Both the position numbers and the translations under genes were made by a program. Positions 1-8,598 of a stretch of 64,000 nt of DNA are shown here, in pieces. Numbering within the stretch: position 1 is the stretch's first letter; each line of letters begins with the position of its first letter. Origin of the DNA: UBA7239 sp035430165 (GTDB lineage Bacteria; Pseudomonadota; Gammaproteobacteria; Pseudomonadales; UBA7239); assembly GCA_035430165.1 (NCBI GenBank), contig DAOMGE010000012.1:1-64000 (forward strand), given 5' to 3'. A model generated the notes under the pieces. That model was given only the letters and a program-made list of their open reading frames with translations, searched no databases and had not been told where the DNA came from.

Positions 1-23
1 AAGTATCGGATGCAGATAGGAAA

Positions 24-1091
24 ATGGCGATTTCAGGACTGTTCCAGAAAAAACAGCAAGCGGTGCTGGGCTTGGATATCAGCTCAACTTCAGTGAAATT
101 GCTGGAGTTAAGTAGAACCAGCTCCGGTTATAGAGTTGAGAGCTACGGTGTTCGCCCTCTGCCGTTGACTGCCGTCGTTGAGAAAAATATAGCAGAGCAG
201 GATGCTGTGGCCGAAGCTATTCGTCGAGTAGTAGTGCAGTCGAAGACGAAGCTTAAGCACGCAGCGGTTGCAGTTGCTGGCTCGGCAGTAATAACAAAGA
301 TTATTGAGATGCCGGCAGGACTTGATGAGGATGCCCTTGATACCCAGATCAGGATGGAGGCTGACCAATATATACCTTATCCCATAGATGAGGTGGCTCT
401 TGATTTTGAGGTGCTTGGCGCATCCGAGAATCGCGGCGATATGGTTGAGGTCTTGCTTGCTGCATGCAGGAGCGAGAATGTTGATTCAAGAAAAGAAGTT
501 CTTGAAGCTGCTGAGCTGATTGCAAAAGTTGTAGATGTCGAAGCGTACGCAATGGAGAGGGCATTTATGTTGATACTGCCCCAGTTGGGTGGCGGTGAGG
601 ATTCGACAGTTGCTGTTGTTGATGTGGGCGCCAGTATGACGACGCTCAATGTCATTCATGGAGGGAAGATTATATACACTCGTGAACAGTTGTTCGGCGG
701 TAAGCAATTAACAGAGGAAATACAGCGTCGCTACGGGTTGTCCAATGAGGAGGCCGGTTTGGCTAAAAAACAAGGGGGATTGCCGGATGATTATGAAGAA
801 GAGGTTTTGAAGCCATTCAAGGATGCTGTTGTTCAACAAATTACACGGTCTCTTCAGTTCTTTTTCTCTTCAAGCGAATACAACGAGGTCGACTATATCG
901 TGTTGGCCGGCGGTGTGGCATCCATGGATGGCCTGAGTGAGTTGGTGCAAGAAAAACTGGGGACGCCAGCCACGGTTGCAAATCCTTTTGCAAATATGTC
1001 TGTGGCATCTCGTATCAATGCTGTCGACTTGAGTAACGATGCGCCTGCACTGATGATTGCCACTGGGCTTGCTATGAGGAGTTTTGATTAA
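24..1091 (+). CDS. pilM: Type IV pilus inner-membrane platform protein PilM
   Basis: PilM is an actin-like cytoplasmic ATP-binding protein that binds the PilN N-terminus and ties the type IV pilus alignment complex to the motor. The 355-residue product has the family length. Its N-terminus carries the actin-fold phosphate-1 stretch GLDISSTSVKLLEL (about residues 16-29). A phosphate-2-like VVDVGASMTTLNVI lies near residue 198, and the adenosine-loop-like VLAGGVASMDGL near 293. It opens a five-gene set and its stop overlaps the pilN start by 1 base (TAATG), so translational coupling is likely. The promoter lies upstream of the window. Family identity is secure from sequence and gene order. Confidence 0.97.
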   Translation: MAISGLFQKKQQAVLGLDISSTSVKLLELSRTSSGYRVESYGVRPLPLTAVVEKNIAEQDAVAEAIRRVVVQSKTKLKHAAVAVAGSAVITKIIEMPAGLDEDALDTQIRMEADQYIPYPIDEVALDFEVLGASENRGDMVEVLLAACRSENVDSRKEVLEAAELIAKVVDVEAYAMERAFMLILPQLGGGEDSTVAVVDVGASMTTLNVIHGGKIIYTREQLFGGKQLTEEIQRRYGLSNEEAGLAKKQGGLPDDYEEEVLKPFKDAVVQQITRSLQFFFSSSEYNEVDYIVLAGGVASMDGLSELVQEKLGTPATVANPFANMSVASRINAVDLSNDAPALMIATGLAMRSFD

Positions 1092-1657
1092 TGGCAACAA
1101 AAATTAACCTGCTCCCGTGGCGCGCTGAGCTAAGGGAGCAGAAAAAAAGGGAATTCCTGGCTATTCTTGGTGGTTTTGCGGGGGTGGGTGTTCTCATTTT
1201 TGCAGTTTGGTACTTTACTCTGGAGAGCTTGATTAGCTATCAGTCGCTAAGAAATCAAAAACTTTCTTCTGAAATAGAGTTGCTTGATAAAAAGCTGGAA
1301 GAAATAAACCAGTTGAAAAAGCAGCGCGCAGAAATGGTAGAGAGGATGAAGGTTATTCAGGGTCTGCAAGGAACCAGGCCTCTGATTGTGCACGTGTTTG
1401 ATGAGTTGGTGCATAAGCAGCCTGATGGGATATTCTTCACGAAAATTGAAAGAAAGGATAATCGTATTTTTATTGACGGAACGGCTGAGTCTAATAATCG
1501 GGTTTCTACATTAATGAGAAGTCTTAATGAATCGAAATGGTTTAAAAATCCTCTGTTAACAAAGGTTTTGGCAAATCCTGCATTGGGTGAGCAAGGTACG
1601 GATTTCAATTTGGCTATTGATATCGCGCCCCAATCAAAGGAAGAGGGTAAAAAATAA
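1091..1657 (+). CDS. pilN: Type IV pilus alignment protein PilN
   Basis: PilN is a bitopic inner-membrane protein that forms a heterodimer with PilO. Its short cytoplasmic tail docks on PilM through the INLLPWR motif, seen here at residues 5-11. One transmembrane helix follows (about 22-44), then a periplasmic coiled-coil segment rich in K, E and Q (about 50-90) and a small ferredoxin-like domain. Length is 188 residues, usual for the family. The gene overlaps pilM and pilO by one base at each end, consistent with one polycistronic transcript. Confidence 0.96.
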   Translation: MATKINLLPWRAELREQKKREFLAILGGFAGVGVLIFAVWYFTLESLISYQSLRNQKLSSEIELLDKKLEEINQLKKQRAEMVERMKVIQGLQGTRPLIVHVFDELVHKQPDGIFFTKIERKDNRIFIDGTAESNNRVSTLMRSLNESKWFKNPLLTKVLANPALGEQGTDFNLAIDIAPQSKEEGKK

Positions 1658-2391
1658 TGTCGATGCAGGAGAAATTTGAAAAGTTACAGGGTCAGTTCAG
1701 TAATCTGGACTGGGAAAACGTTGGCGGATGGCCGTTGCCTGTAAAGGTTCTGGCCTGGATAGCGACTGCAGTTGCTGTGGTTGGAGCATCCTATCAGTTT
1801 GAGTTGAGCCAAAAACATTCAGAGCTCGATATGCAGGCACAGAAGGAGATTTCGCTAAGGGCGGAATTCGAGAAAAAAGTTCAGGACGCGGCAAACATAG
1901 ATGCCTACAGGCAGCAAATGTCTGAAATGTCTAATTCTTTCAGTACGCTGTTGGCGCAGCTTCCAAAGGATACGGAAGTGCCTGGTCTGCTTGATGATAT
2001 TACAAATAAAGGTCAGGAAAGTGGTTTGAACTTTCAGGCTATTGATCTTCAGCCAGAAAAGAAAGCTGAATTTTACATTGAGCTGCCAATCAACATTAAA
2101 GTTACTGGCGGCTACCATGACTTTGGTAATTTTGTCAGTGGTGTTGCCGGCCTGCCCCGTATTGTGACTTTGCACGACTTTTTGATACAAAACAAAGCGG
2201 ATGCTCCCAAGGTTGCTGCGAAGGCAGGGAGTAATCCAGCTGATAATCATGCGCATAGTACTGAAGAGTTGAGTATGACAATCAGTGCAAAAACTTATCG
2301 ATACAAAGGGGCTGATGATGGCGAAGATGGATCAAAAAAGGCCAAATCGTCTACCAAGCCAAGCGCAAATGACGCAGCTAAAAAGGGTTAA
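1657..2391 (+). CDS. pilO: Type IV pilus alignment protein PilO
   Basis: PilO is the partner of PilN in the inner-membrane alignment subcomplex that links the pilus motor to the PilQ secretin through PilP. The 244-residue protein has a short cytoplasmic N-terminus, one transmembrane helix (about 28-47, starting PVKVLAWIATAV), a periplasmic coiled coil (about 50-95) and the C-terminal PilO domain containing the segment LPKDTEVPGLLDDITNKG. A second ATG two codons in (1663) is an alternative start. The C-terminal tail is Lys/Ser/Ala rich and poorly conserved. The stop is 4 bases before the likely pilP start. Confidence 0.95.
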   Translation: MSMQEKFEKLQGQFSNLDWENVGGWPLPVKVLAWIATAVAVVGASYQFELSQKHSELDMQAQKEISLRAEFEKKVQDAANIDAYRQQMSEMSNSFSTLLAQLPKDTEVPGLLDDITNKGQESGLNFQAIDLQPEKKAEFYIELPINIKVTGGYHDFGNFVSGVAGLPRIVTLHDFLIQNKADAPKVAAKAGSNPADNHAHSTEELSMTISAKTYRYKGADDGEDGSKKAKSSTKPSANDAAKKG

Positions 2392-2395
2392 CAGT

Positions 2396-2944
2396 ATGAT
2401 TAGAATGCCAGCACGTTTTTGCGTCTTGGTCGTACTGTCTGTACTCGGTGGTTGTGTGGGTGGAGATTTGTCGGATCTTGATGAATATATGCAGCAAGTT
2501 CGGCAGAAACCAGCGCCGCCAATTGAGCCTGTGCCTCCGTTTGAGCAGTATGAGGCCTTTTCATATGCCGCCGCCGGGTTGAGGAGTCCATTTGAGAAGC
2601 CGCAGGCAATTGTGATTATCGATTTGGCTGGTGGAAAATCAGGGTCTCCTGCTATCGTTAAACCGGACGAAACAAGACCTAAAGAGTTTTTGGAGCAGTT
2701 TAATTTAAGCTCGATAGTCATGGTTGGCAGTGTTGTCAAGGATGGAACCATATGGGGTCTGGTAGATGATGGAACGGGTAGTATCCATCGTGTGAGAGTC
2801 GGCGAGTATATGGGAAGGAATTATGGAAAAATTCAATATATAGATAACAGCCGTATCGATATAAAAGAAATTGTGCCAAATGGGCCGGATGGTTGGCTGG
2901 AGCGCCCTAAAACGCTGCAGCTACAAGAAGTGGCAGGAAAATAA
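2396..2944 (+). CDS. pilP: Type IV pilus lipoprotein PilP
   Basis: PilP is an inner-membrane lipoprotein that connects PilN/PilO with the N-domains of the PilQ secretin. The ATG at 2396 is chosen although the frame is open back to 2285. It directly precedes a lipoprotein signal peptide with a lipobox ending LGGC (Cys20), and starting earlier would bury the signal and overlap pilO by about 100 bases. The mature part has a Pro-rich linker (QKPAPPIEPVPPFE) and then the PilP beta-sandwich domain, including the segment MVGSVVKDGTIWGLVDDGTG. Length is 182 residues, normal for the family. Confidence 0.95.
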   Translation: MIRMPARFCVLVVLSVLGGCVGGDLSDLDEYMQQVRQKPAPPIEPVPPFEQYEAFSYAAAGLRSPFEKPQAIVIIDLAGGKSGSPAIVKPDETRPKEFLEQFNLSSIVMVGSVVKDGTIWGLVDDGTGSIHRVRVGEYMGRNYGKIQYIDNSRIDIKEIVPNGPDGWLERPKTLQLQEVAGK

Positions 2945-2964
2945 TACGGGCAGGGTGGACTGTT

Positions 2965-5139
2965 ATGGCTTACCAGTCAAACGAAATTGGACAAAAACGG
3001 GGTGGTTTTGTGAAAAGTGCAATCAGATTGTTGATGATGGCGTTGCCGTTGCTTTTGCCTGTCTATGGCAATGCGAAAGAGGCGGTCAAGCTTGAAAATA
3101 TTGCATTTTCGGCGCTACCCGGTGGACGCTTTGAGGTGCGGATGGATTTTGATTCCGTGCCGCCAGAGCCTCAGGGCTATACCATAGACAAACCTGCCAG
3201 GGTTGTACTGGATTTTGCAAATGTAGAAAGCGCATTGAAAGAGAAAAAGTTTCCGTTGTCATTCGGAAGTGCTAAGAGCGCAAATGTTCTTTCGGATGGA
3301 GGAAGGACAAGGCTTATTCTTAATATGGCTGCGCTTGAAGCGTATCAGACGCGGACTGATGGAAATACATTTGTTATGACGGTCGGAAGTAATGATGTCC
3401 GTGACGTGTCAAAGAGTGCGGCAAGTCTGTCTGAGCGCATTACTGCGAGCAAGTCTGTGGGCAGGAGTTCCATTGAGAATATCGATTTTCGACGTGATGA
3501 AAATGGAGAAGGCAAGATAATCATATCCATGACAGATTCTAATGCTGGCGTAAATGTAGAAGATGCAGGTGGGAAAATTGTCCTGAATTTCAACAATACC
3601 CAGCTTCCATTAAATTTGCGTCGCAAGCTGGATGTGACAGATTTTGCCACGCCAGTCGTCTCTGTCTCTTCAGATTATGACGGGTCAAATTCGGTGGTTT
3701 CTATAAGTGCCACCGGCAATTATGATTATATGGCGTATCAGGCGGACTCCCAATATGTGGTCAGCATCAAGCAACTTAGTGCAAAAGAACAGGACGACAA
3801 GAAGCAGAAATTCAACTATATCGGAGACAAGTTGTCGTTGAACTTTCAGGATATACCTGTGCGTTCTGTGTTGCAGTTGATTGCCGATTTCACGGAATTG
3901 AATCTGGTTGCTAGTGATACCGTCGATGGCAAAATCACTCTGCGCTTGGAAAATGTACCTTGGGATCAGGCGTTGGATCTGGTATTAAAAACAAAAGGGC
4001 TAGACAAGCGTCAGGTAGGAAATGTACTGATGGTTGCTCCTGCAGCAGAGATAGCCGCAAGGGAGAGAGAGCAATTGGAAACAGCCAAGCAACTGCAAGA
4101 ACTGGCTCCGTTGCGTACAGAATTTGTTCAGGTTCTCTATGCTGATGCAGAAGAGATATTCAAGCTCTTTGGAAAAGATGCTGGTGCGGGCAAGGATAGT
4201 AATACCACCCAGGGAATTCTATCTTCCAGGGGGTCTGCGATTGTAGATAAGCGAACTAATTCCATTATCATCACGGAAACGGAAGAAAAAATTCAGAAAT
4301 TTCGGGATCTGATTAAGAAAATCGATATTCCAGTACGTCAGGTTTCAATTGAGGCGAGAATTGTAAAGGCCAATACGGATTTCAGCCATGAGCTGGGTGT
4401 GCGGTGGGGCGTGACCAGTTTGCCAGGGAAAATTGGTCCTAAGGGATATGTGGCTGGTGGCATGAATGGTGTGCGTGAGGTTTATAACGGCAAGGATGTT
4501 ACCTGGACTAATGACGCCGGTGGTCTAAGTGACTCAATGGTAGTCGACTTTGCTGCTACAGCTTCGAATGCGGGTAGTATTGCGCTTGGTTTCTTGAATG
4601 GTAGCGATAACTTGCTGGCGCTTGAGCTTTCGGCAATGGAGGGTGATGGCAGGGGTGAGGTTGTTTCCCAGCCGAAAGTTGTAACTGGTGATAAGCAAAA
4701 AGCGATTATTAAAAGCGGTCAGGAAATTGCTTATCAGGAGGCATCCAGCAGTGGAGCCACATCAACTTCATTTAAAGAGTTGGTTCTCAAGCTGGAAGTT
4801 ACGCCGCAGATCACTCCTGACAACAAGGTAATGATGGATCTAAATGTGACGAAGGATGCTCTTAATCATTGGGAAGTGGTTGGAGTTTCTGGGAAAATCC
4901 CCGTTATTGATACTATGGGTCTGACTACCAATATCTTGGTAGACAATGGGCAGACTATAGTTCTTGGAGGAATATTTGAGACGTCGGATTCTACTTCAGT
5001 TAGTAAGCTGCCGTTTTTGGGTGATCTGCCTGTATTAGGCACGTTGTTTCGACATACATATAGAAGCGATTCCAAGTCAGAGCTTTTGATTTTCATTACG
5101 CCTCGTTTGTTACAGGATCCGTTGGCGAATAAGCATTGA
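2965..5139 (+). CDS. pilQ: Type IV pilus secretin PilQ
   Basis: PilQ forms the outer-membrane secretin ring through which the pilus exits. The 724-residue product has an N-terminal signal sequence (hydrophobic RLLMMALPLLLPVYGNA). Two AMIN domains for peptidoglycan binding follow (about 45-140 and 165-260), then the secretin N0/N1 domains (about 285-450, including LSLNFQDIPVRSVLQLIADF) and the C-terminal secretin domain (about 480-720, with VVSQPKVVTGDKQKAIIKSG and VPFLGDLPVLG-like sequence near residue 690). An in-frame GTG at 3010 would give a more compact signal peptide and is a plausible alternative start. The gene ends the pilMNOPQ operon and leads straight into aroK (3-base gap). Confidence 0.96.
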   Translation: MAYQSNEIGQKRGGFVKSAIRLLMMALPLLLPVYGNAKEAVKLENIAFSALPGGRFEVRMDFDSVPPEPQGYTIDKPARVVLDFANVESALKEKKFPLSFGSAKSANVLSDGGRTRLILNMAALEAYQTRTDGNTFVMTVGSNDVRDVSKSAASLSERITASKSVGRSSIENIDFRRDENGEGKIIISMTDSNAGVNVEDAGGKIVLNFNNTQLPLNLRRKLDVTDFATPVVSVSSDYDGSNSVVSISATGNYDYMAYQADSQYVVSIKQLSAKEQDDKKQKFNYIGDKLSLNFQDIPVRSVLQLIADFTELNLVASDTVDGKITLRLENVPWDQALDLVLKTKGLDKRQVGNVLMVAPAAEIAAREREQLETAKQLQELAPLRTEFVQVLYADAEEIFKLFGKDAGAGKDSNTTQGILSSRGSAIVDKRTNSIIITETEEKIQKFRDLIKKIDIPVRQVSIEARIVKANTDFSHELGVRWGVTSLPGKIGPKGYVAGGMNGVREVYNGKDVTWTNDAGGLSDSMVVDFAATASNAGSIALGFLNGSDNLLALELSAMEGDGRGEVVSQPKVVTGDKQKAIIKSGQEIAYQEASSSGATSTSFKELVLKLEVTPQITPDNKVMMDLNVTKDALNHWEVVGVSGKIPVIDTMGLTTNILVDNGQTIVLGGIFETSDSTSVSKLPFLGDLPVLGTLFRHTYRSDSKSELLIFITPRLLQDPLANKH

Positions 5140-5142
5140 TAG

Positions 5143-5679
5143 ATGTCTGAACATTTAAAGGAAGCGCGTAACAATGTTTATCTTGTCGGCCCAATGGGGG
5201 TCGGCAAGACTACGATAGGAAAGCTGCTGGCGGATGAGTTGAAACTTTCTTTCATTGATACTGATCGTGAAATTGAACGCAGAACTGGTGCAGATATTCC
5301 TTGGATTTTTGATGTGGAAGGAGAGCAAGGTTTTCGTTTGAGAGAAAGTCGGGTGCTAGCTGATCTGTCCGAAAGTGGCGGCCAAATTTTGGCCACTGGT
5401 GGAGGTATTGTGCTTGATCATGCCAACAGGGAAATCATAAAAAAAACAGGATGTTGTGTATATCTTACGGCAGATGTATCGCAACTGGTGTCACGGGTAG
5501 GGAAAGACAAGAAGAGGCCTTTGTTACAACAAGATAATCCGCGGTCTGTGCTGGAGAGAGTGCTTAAGACTCGCGACCCCTTATATCGTGAAGTGGCAAC
5601 ATGGGTGGTACAAACGGACACGCGGCCTCCACGACAAGTGGCTGGCGAGATTGTCAGGCTCATCCGGGCTGCCGCATAG
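5143..5679 (+). CDS. aroK: Shikimate kinase AroK
   Basis: Shikimate kinase phosphorylates shikimate to shikimate-3-phosphate with ATP in aromatic amino acid synthesis. The 178-residue protein has the P-loop GPMGVGKTT (residues 16-24), the shikimate-binding DTDREIE segment (about 39-45), the GGG near residue 87, and a lid region with KDKKRPLL. The gene starts 3 bases after pilQ, the arrangement found in Pseudomonas and enterics, so it is probably at least partly co-transcribed with the pilus genes. Confidence 0.97.
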   Translation: MSEHLKEARNNVYLVGPMGVGKTTIGKLLADELKLSFIDTDREIERRTGADIPWIFDVEGEQGFRLRESRVLADLSESGGQILATGGGIVLDHANREIIKKTGCCVYLTADVSQLVSRVGKDKKRPLLQQDNPRSVLERVLKTRDPLYREVATWVVQTDTRPPRQVAGEIVRLIRAAA

Positions 5680-5733
5680 TTCTTCATGCTGTGGTAAATT
5701 GTCTTCTGTTCTATTGCCGAGTTCGGTGAGCCT

Positions 5734-6816
5734 GTGCGAACACTAAATGTTGAATTAGGTGCCCGCAGTTATCCTGTGTATGTTGGTGCTGGTCTTTTGT
5801 CGAATTCTGGCATGCTGGATCGGCATGTGCGCGCGTCCCAAATCCTGGTAATCACTAATGAAACTGTTGCTCCACTGTATCTGGACAAGGTTTTTAAACT
5901 GTTTTCTGGCTATAGATGTGGCTATGAAATCCTGCCGGATGGTGAGCGTTATAAGAACCAGAAGAATCTTGACAGAATTTACGACAAGTTGATCAGAGAC
6001 AACTATAGCCGCACTGCAACGTTGGTTGCTCTTGGTGGTGGTGTAATCGGTGATATGACGGGTTTTGCTGCTTCTTGTTACCAACGTGGAGTTTCCTTTA
6101 TACAGCTGCCGACTACCTTGCTTGCGCAAGTGGATTCCTCTGTCGGGGGAAAGACAGGCATCAATCATCCTTTAGGTAAAAATATGATTGGCGCTTTCCA
6201 TCAGCCGTCTTGTGTGCTGATTGACACGAATACATTGTTGACTCTTCCTGCAAGAGAGTTTGCAGCGGGCTTGGCTGAAATTATTAAATATGGATTGATT
6301 AATAACCGGCAGTTTTTTTTCTGGTTAGAGAAAAATATAACTCTGTTGCTGGATAGAAATTCAGATGCATTGATTTATGCAATCGAAACATCTTGTCGTG
6401 ATAAGGCAGCTATTGTAGCTGCTGATGAGACTGAAACTGGTGTGCGCGCTTTATTAAATCTGGGTCATACTTTTGGTCATGCTATTGAATCATGGCAAGA
6501 GTATTCCGGTTTTTTGCATGGTGAGGCCGTTTCAGTTGGAATTGTCGTTGCTGCGGAATTGTCTTTCTTGTGCGGCAGTTTGACGGCTTTTGATGTCAGC
6601 AGGATCCGAAATTTATTGATGCTTTGTGGCTTGCCGACTTCTGTGCCTACTGGAATGACCAATCAGGACTTTATGGGGCTTATGCAGAGAGATAAAAAAG
6701 TCATGGACGGCTGTTTAAGATTGATTTTGTTGAATGCAATTGGTGATGCAGTGATTCGGAGTGATGTTTTTTCTGATCTTGTTTTTTCAGCAATTGATCG
6801 TTGCCGCCTTGACTGA
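5734..6816 (+). CDS. aroB: 3-dehydroquinate synthase AroB
   Basis: AroB converts DAHP to 3-dehydroquinate, using NAD and a divalent metal, as the second step of the shikimate pathway. The start is a GTG preceded by GGTGAG. Diagnostic stretches are LGGGVIGDMTGFAAS (about residues 99-113), the LPTTLLAQVDSSVGGKTGIN block (about 127-146), and metal-binding His residues in LNLGHTFGHAIE (about 243-254) and FLHGEAVSVG. Length is 360 residues, as expected. It lies between aroK and the DamX-like gene, the conserved gammaproteobacterial order. Confidence 0.97.
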   Translation: MRTLNVELGARSYPVYVGAGLLSNSGMLDRHVRASQILVITNETVAPLYLDKVFKLFSGYRCGYEILPDGERYKNQKNLDRIYDKLIRDNYSRTATLVALGGGVIGDMTGFAASCYQRGVSFIQLPTTLLAQVDSSVGGKTGINHPLGKNMIGAFHQPSCVLIDTNTLLTLPAREFAAGLAEIIKYGLINNRQFFFWLEKNITLLLDRNSDALIYAIETSCRDKAAIVAADETETGVRALLNLGHTFGHAIESWQEYSGFLHGEAVSVGIVVAAELSFLCGSLTAFDVSRIRNLLMLCGLPTSVPTGMTNQDFMGLMQRDKKVMDGCLRLILLNAIGDAVIRSDVFSDLVFSAIDRCRLD

Positions 6817-6846
6817 TGTTTTTGATACATTTCAGAGGCGTATATT

Positions 6847-8445
6847 ATGGCTGAGTCTCTTGATGTTTCTCTGCATGGTACGCAGCGTGTAGAAATTATC
6901 GAGCGGCTTGTTCATATATGCCGTTACAGCCCTGGACTCGTGTTGTTGGATGGTGAGCCGGGTGTAAGTCCTGTGAAATTTTTAAGACACATGGCTGACT
7001 TGTTGCGTGACGAGTTGGATTTCGCTCTGATTAACTCTTCTTTGTCCGGCGTTGAGTTGATTTGCGATTCGCTTATTTCCCAGTGGCACGTCTATTGTTC
7101 TGATGATAATGATCAGACAAATATTCAGCGCATTCATCATTTCCTTGATGTTGGGAAAGATGCTGGCCGTATGGTTCTTGTTGTTGTGGAAAGAGCGGCA
7201 GCATTAGAAGAGGATGCTGCCAACTTTCTGATTGACCTGTTGGCCAGACATAGCCGATTGACGGTATTCTTTTCTGGTATTGTTGATTCTCGTGCGTTGC
7301 TGCGTCGCACATGGCAAGCGGAGGTCCCCGTTCATCGAATAGAGCTCCCTGAAGGATTGCCATTATCCAGAAGTTATTCCCAATCTACTGAACAGGGCTT
7401 GCCACCGATCGATAGCCAGTCCCGAACTGCAGGGGATGTGTTTTTGGGGAAATCTATACAAAACACCCAGCTGTCTCGTTCTGGTTACGGACAGGCCGAT
7501 TTTATTAATGAAAAGGAATATTGTCTTTCCGATAACGAACTTGATAGTGGTTTGGCAGCATCTCGTCTGGATGGTGTTGACGAAAGGCGTGGCATTCCTC
7601 GTGTACAAAAAAGACCTGCTGATTTTGCCAGGACGCTTGAGCCTGCTCTCGGTGTCAGTATGCGGCTGTCTGACTTGCGCACTTGGGGCACTAGGACCTT
7701 TGCGGGATTTCATCGCGAGCGTTCGCGCCTTTCCATGCTGATGGTGTCAATCGGTGCGCTTGCTGTTTTATTACTGTTGGTGACGCTTTACTACCCTGAT
7801 AAGGCGGAGCAGCCTCTGGGCGCAGTCGGTTCCTCCGTGATCAAGCAGTCACCTGCTTCTGGTTCTATTCCTGTTGTTTCTGATGCCGGGCCTGATGTCA
7901 TTGGGTCATCTAATCCTGTTAATGCTGCTGGCAAGATTGTCGATAGCGTGCCTCCTGTTGTGGGTATTGCGGTGCCTGCCGCTGTAAATGTTTCATCCAG
8001 TCAGCCGCTGTCTGCAGGAGGTATCTACCAAGACAAGGTATTGGTTGAATCAAAAACAGCGCCTCCGACTATTGTTATGCCGGTCAAAGCGGCAAAGTCA
8101 TCGCCAGATTCAGCTAAAAACCCCGCAGCCAAGGACAAACCGCACTCCAAAAAGTCAATGGCAGCAAGCCAGAAGATTTGGTATGACCACCCTGAAAGAT
8201 TCACCGTGCAGTTGGCCGCTACGCGTAATGAGTCTGCAGTGAATGCCTTGGCGTTGCGACTTCCCAAAGACAATCCGCATTTTGTGTACCGTGCAAAAAA
8301 AGATGGTAAGCCTTGGTTTGTACTTGTATATGGCTCTTTTTCTTCCCATGAACAGGCCATACGGTCCAGGGAACGGCTATCTGCTTCGTTGAAAAAAGAT
8401 GTCTCCCCCTGGGTTCGTAAACAAGGCGAAATTTTTGGTCGCTAA
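6847..8445 (+). CDS. damX: DamX-like SPOR-domain cell-division protein with an ATPase-like N-terminal domain
   Basis: The product is a bitopic protein of 532 residues. The cytoplasmic part (1-290) resembles an AAA/ExeA-like fold, but the expected P-loop reads LLDGEPGVSPVKF (33-45) and lacks the GKT/S signature, so ATP binding is doubtful. One transmembrane helix is clear (about 295-316, LSMLMVSIGALAVLLLLVTLYY). A Pro/Ala/Val/Ser-rich periplasmic linker follows, then a C-terminal SPOR domain (about 447-528, starting FTVQLAATRNESAV), which binds denuded septal peptidoglycan. Position between aroB and gltB matches the damX neighbourhood of Pseudomonas. The symbol is by homology and position; the domain reading is confident. 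Confidence 0.82.
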   Translation: MAESLDVSLHGTQRVEIIERLVHICRYSPGLVLLDGEPGVSPVKFLRHMADLLRDELDFALINSSLSGVELICDSLISQWHVYCSDDNDQTNIQRIHHFLDVGKDAGRMVLVVVERAAALEEDAANFLIDLLARHSRLTVFFSGIVDSRALLRRTWQAEVPVHRIELPEGLPLSRSYSQSTEQGLPPIDSQSRTAGDVFLGKSIQNTQLSRSGYGQADFINEKEYCLSDNELDSGLAASRLDGVDERRGIPRVQKRPADFARTLEPALGVSMRLSDLRTWGTRTFAGFHRERSRLSMLMVSIGALAVLLLLVTLYYPDKAEQPLGAVGSSVIKQSPASGSIPVVSDAGPDVIGSSNPVNAAGKIVDSVPPVVGIAVPAAVNVSSSQPLSAGGIYQDKVLVESKTAPPTIVMPVKAAKSSPDSAKNPAAKDKPHSKKSMAASQKIWYDHPERFTVQLAATRNESAVNALALRLPKDNPHFVYRAKKDGKPWFVLVYGSFSSHEQAIRSRERLSASLKKDVSPWVRKQGEIFGR

Positions 8446-8598
8446 CGCCTGGTTTTCTTTGGTTGGCTTCGTCCTGTGGGGGTGGCGGCCTCTGCTTGCG
8501 CGCGCCACGTCCTTCCCAAGTGGCTGATATTTCGGTTAAAATAGTCGGCTGACTGCGTTTCCCTTCGCACTAAACTCATCTGGCACTGGAGAAAGACT

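Noticed and set aside
8446..8598. Sigma-54 promoter ahead of gltB
   Set aside because: TGGCAC occurs just before the start, but the -12 GC element at proper spacing is missing.
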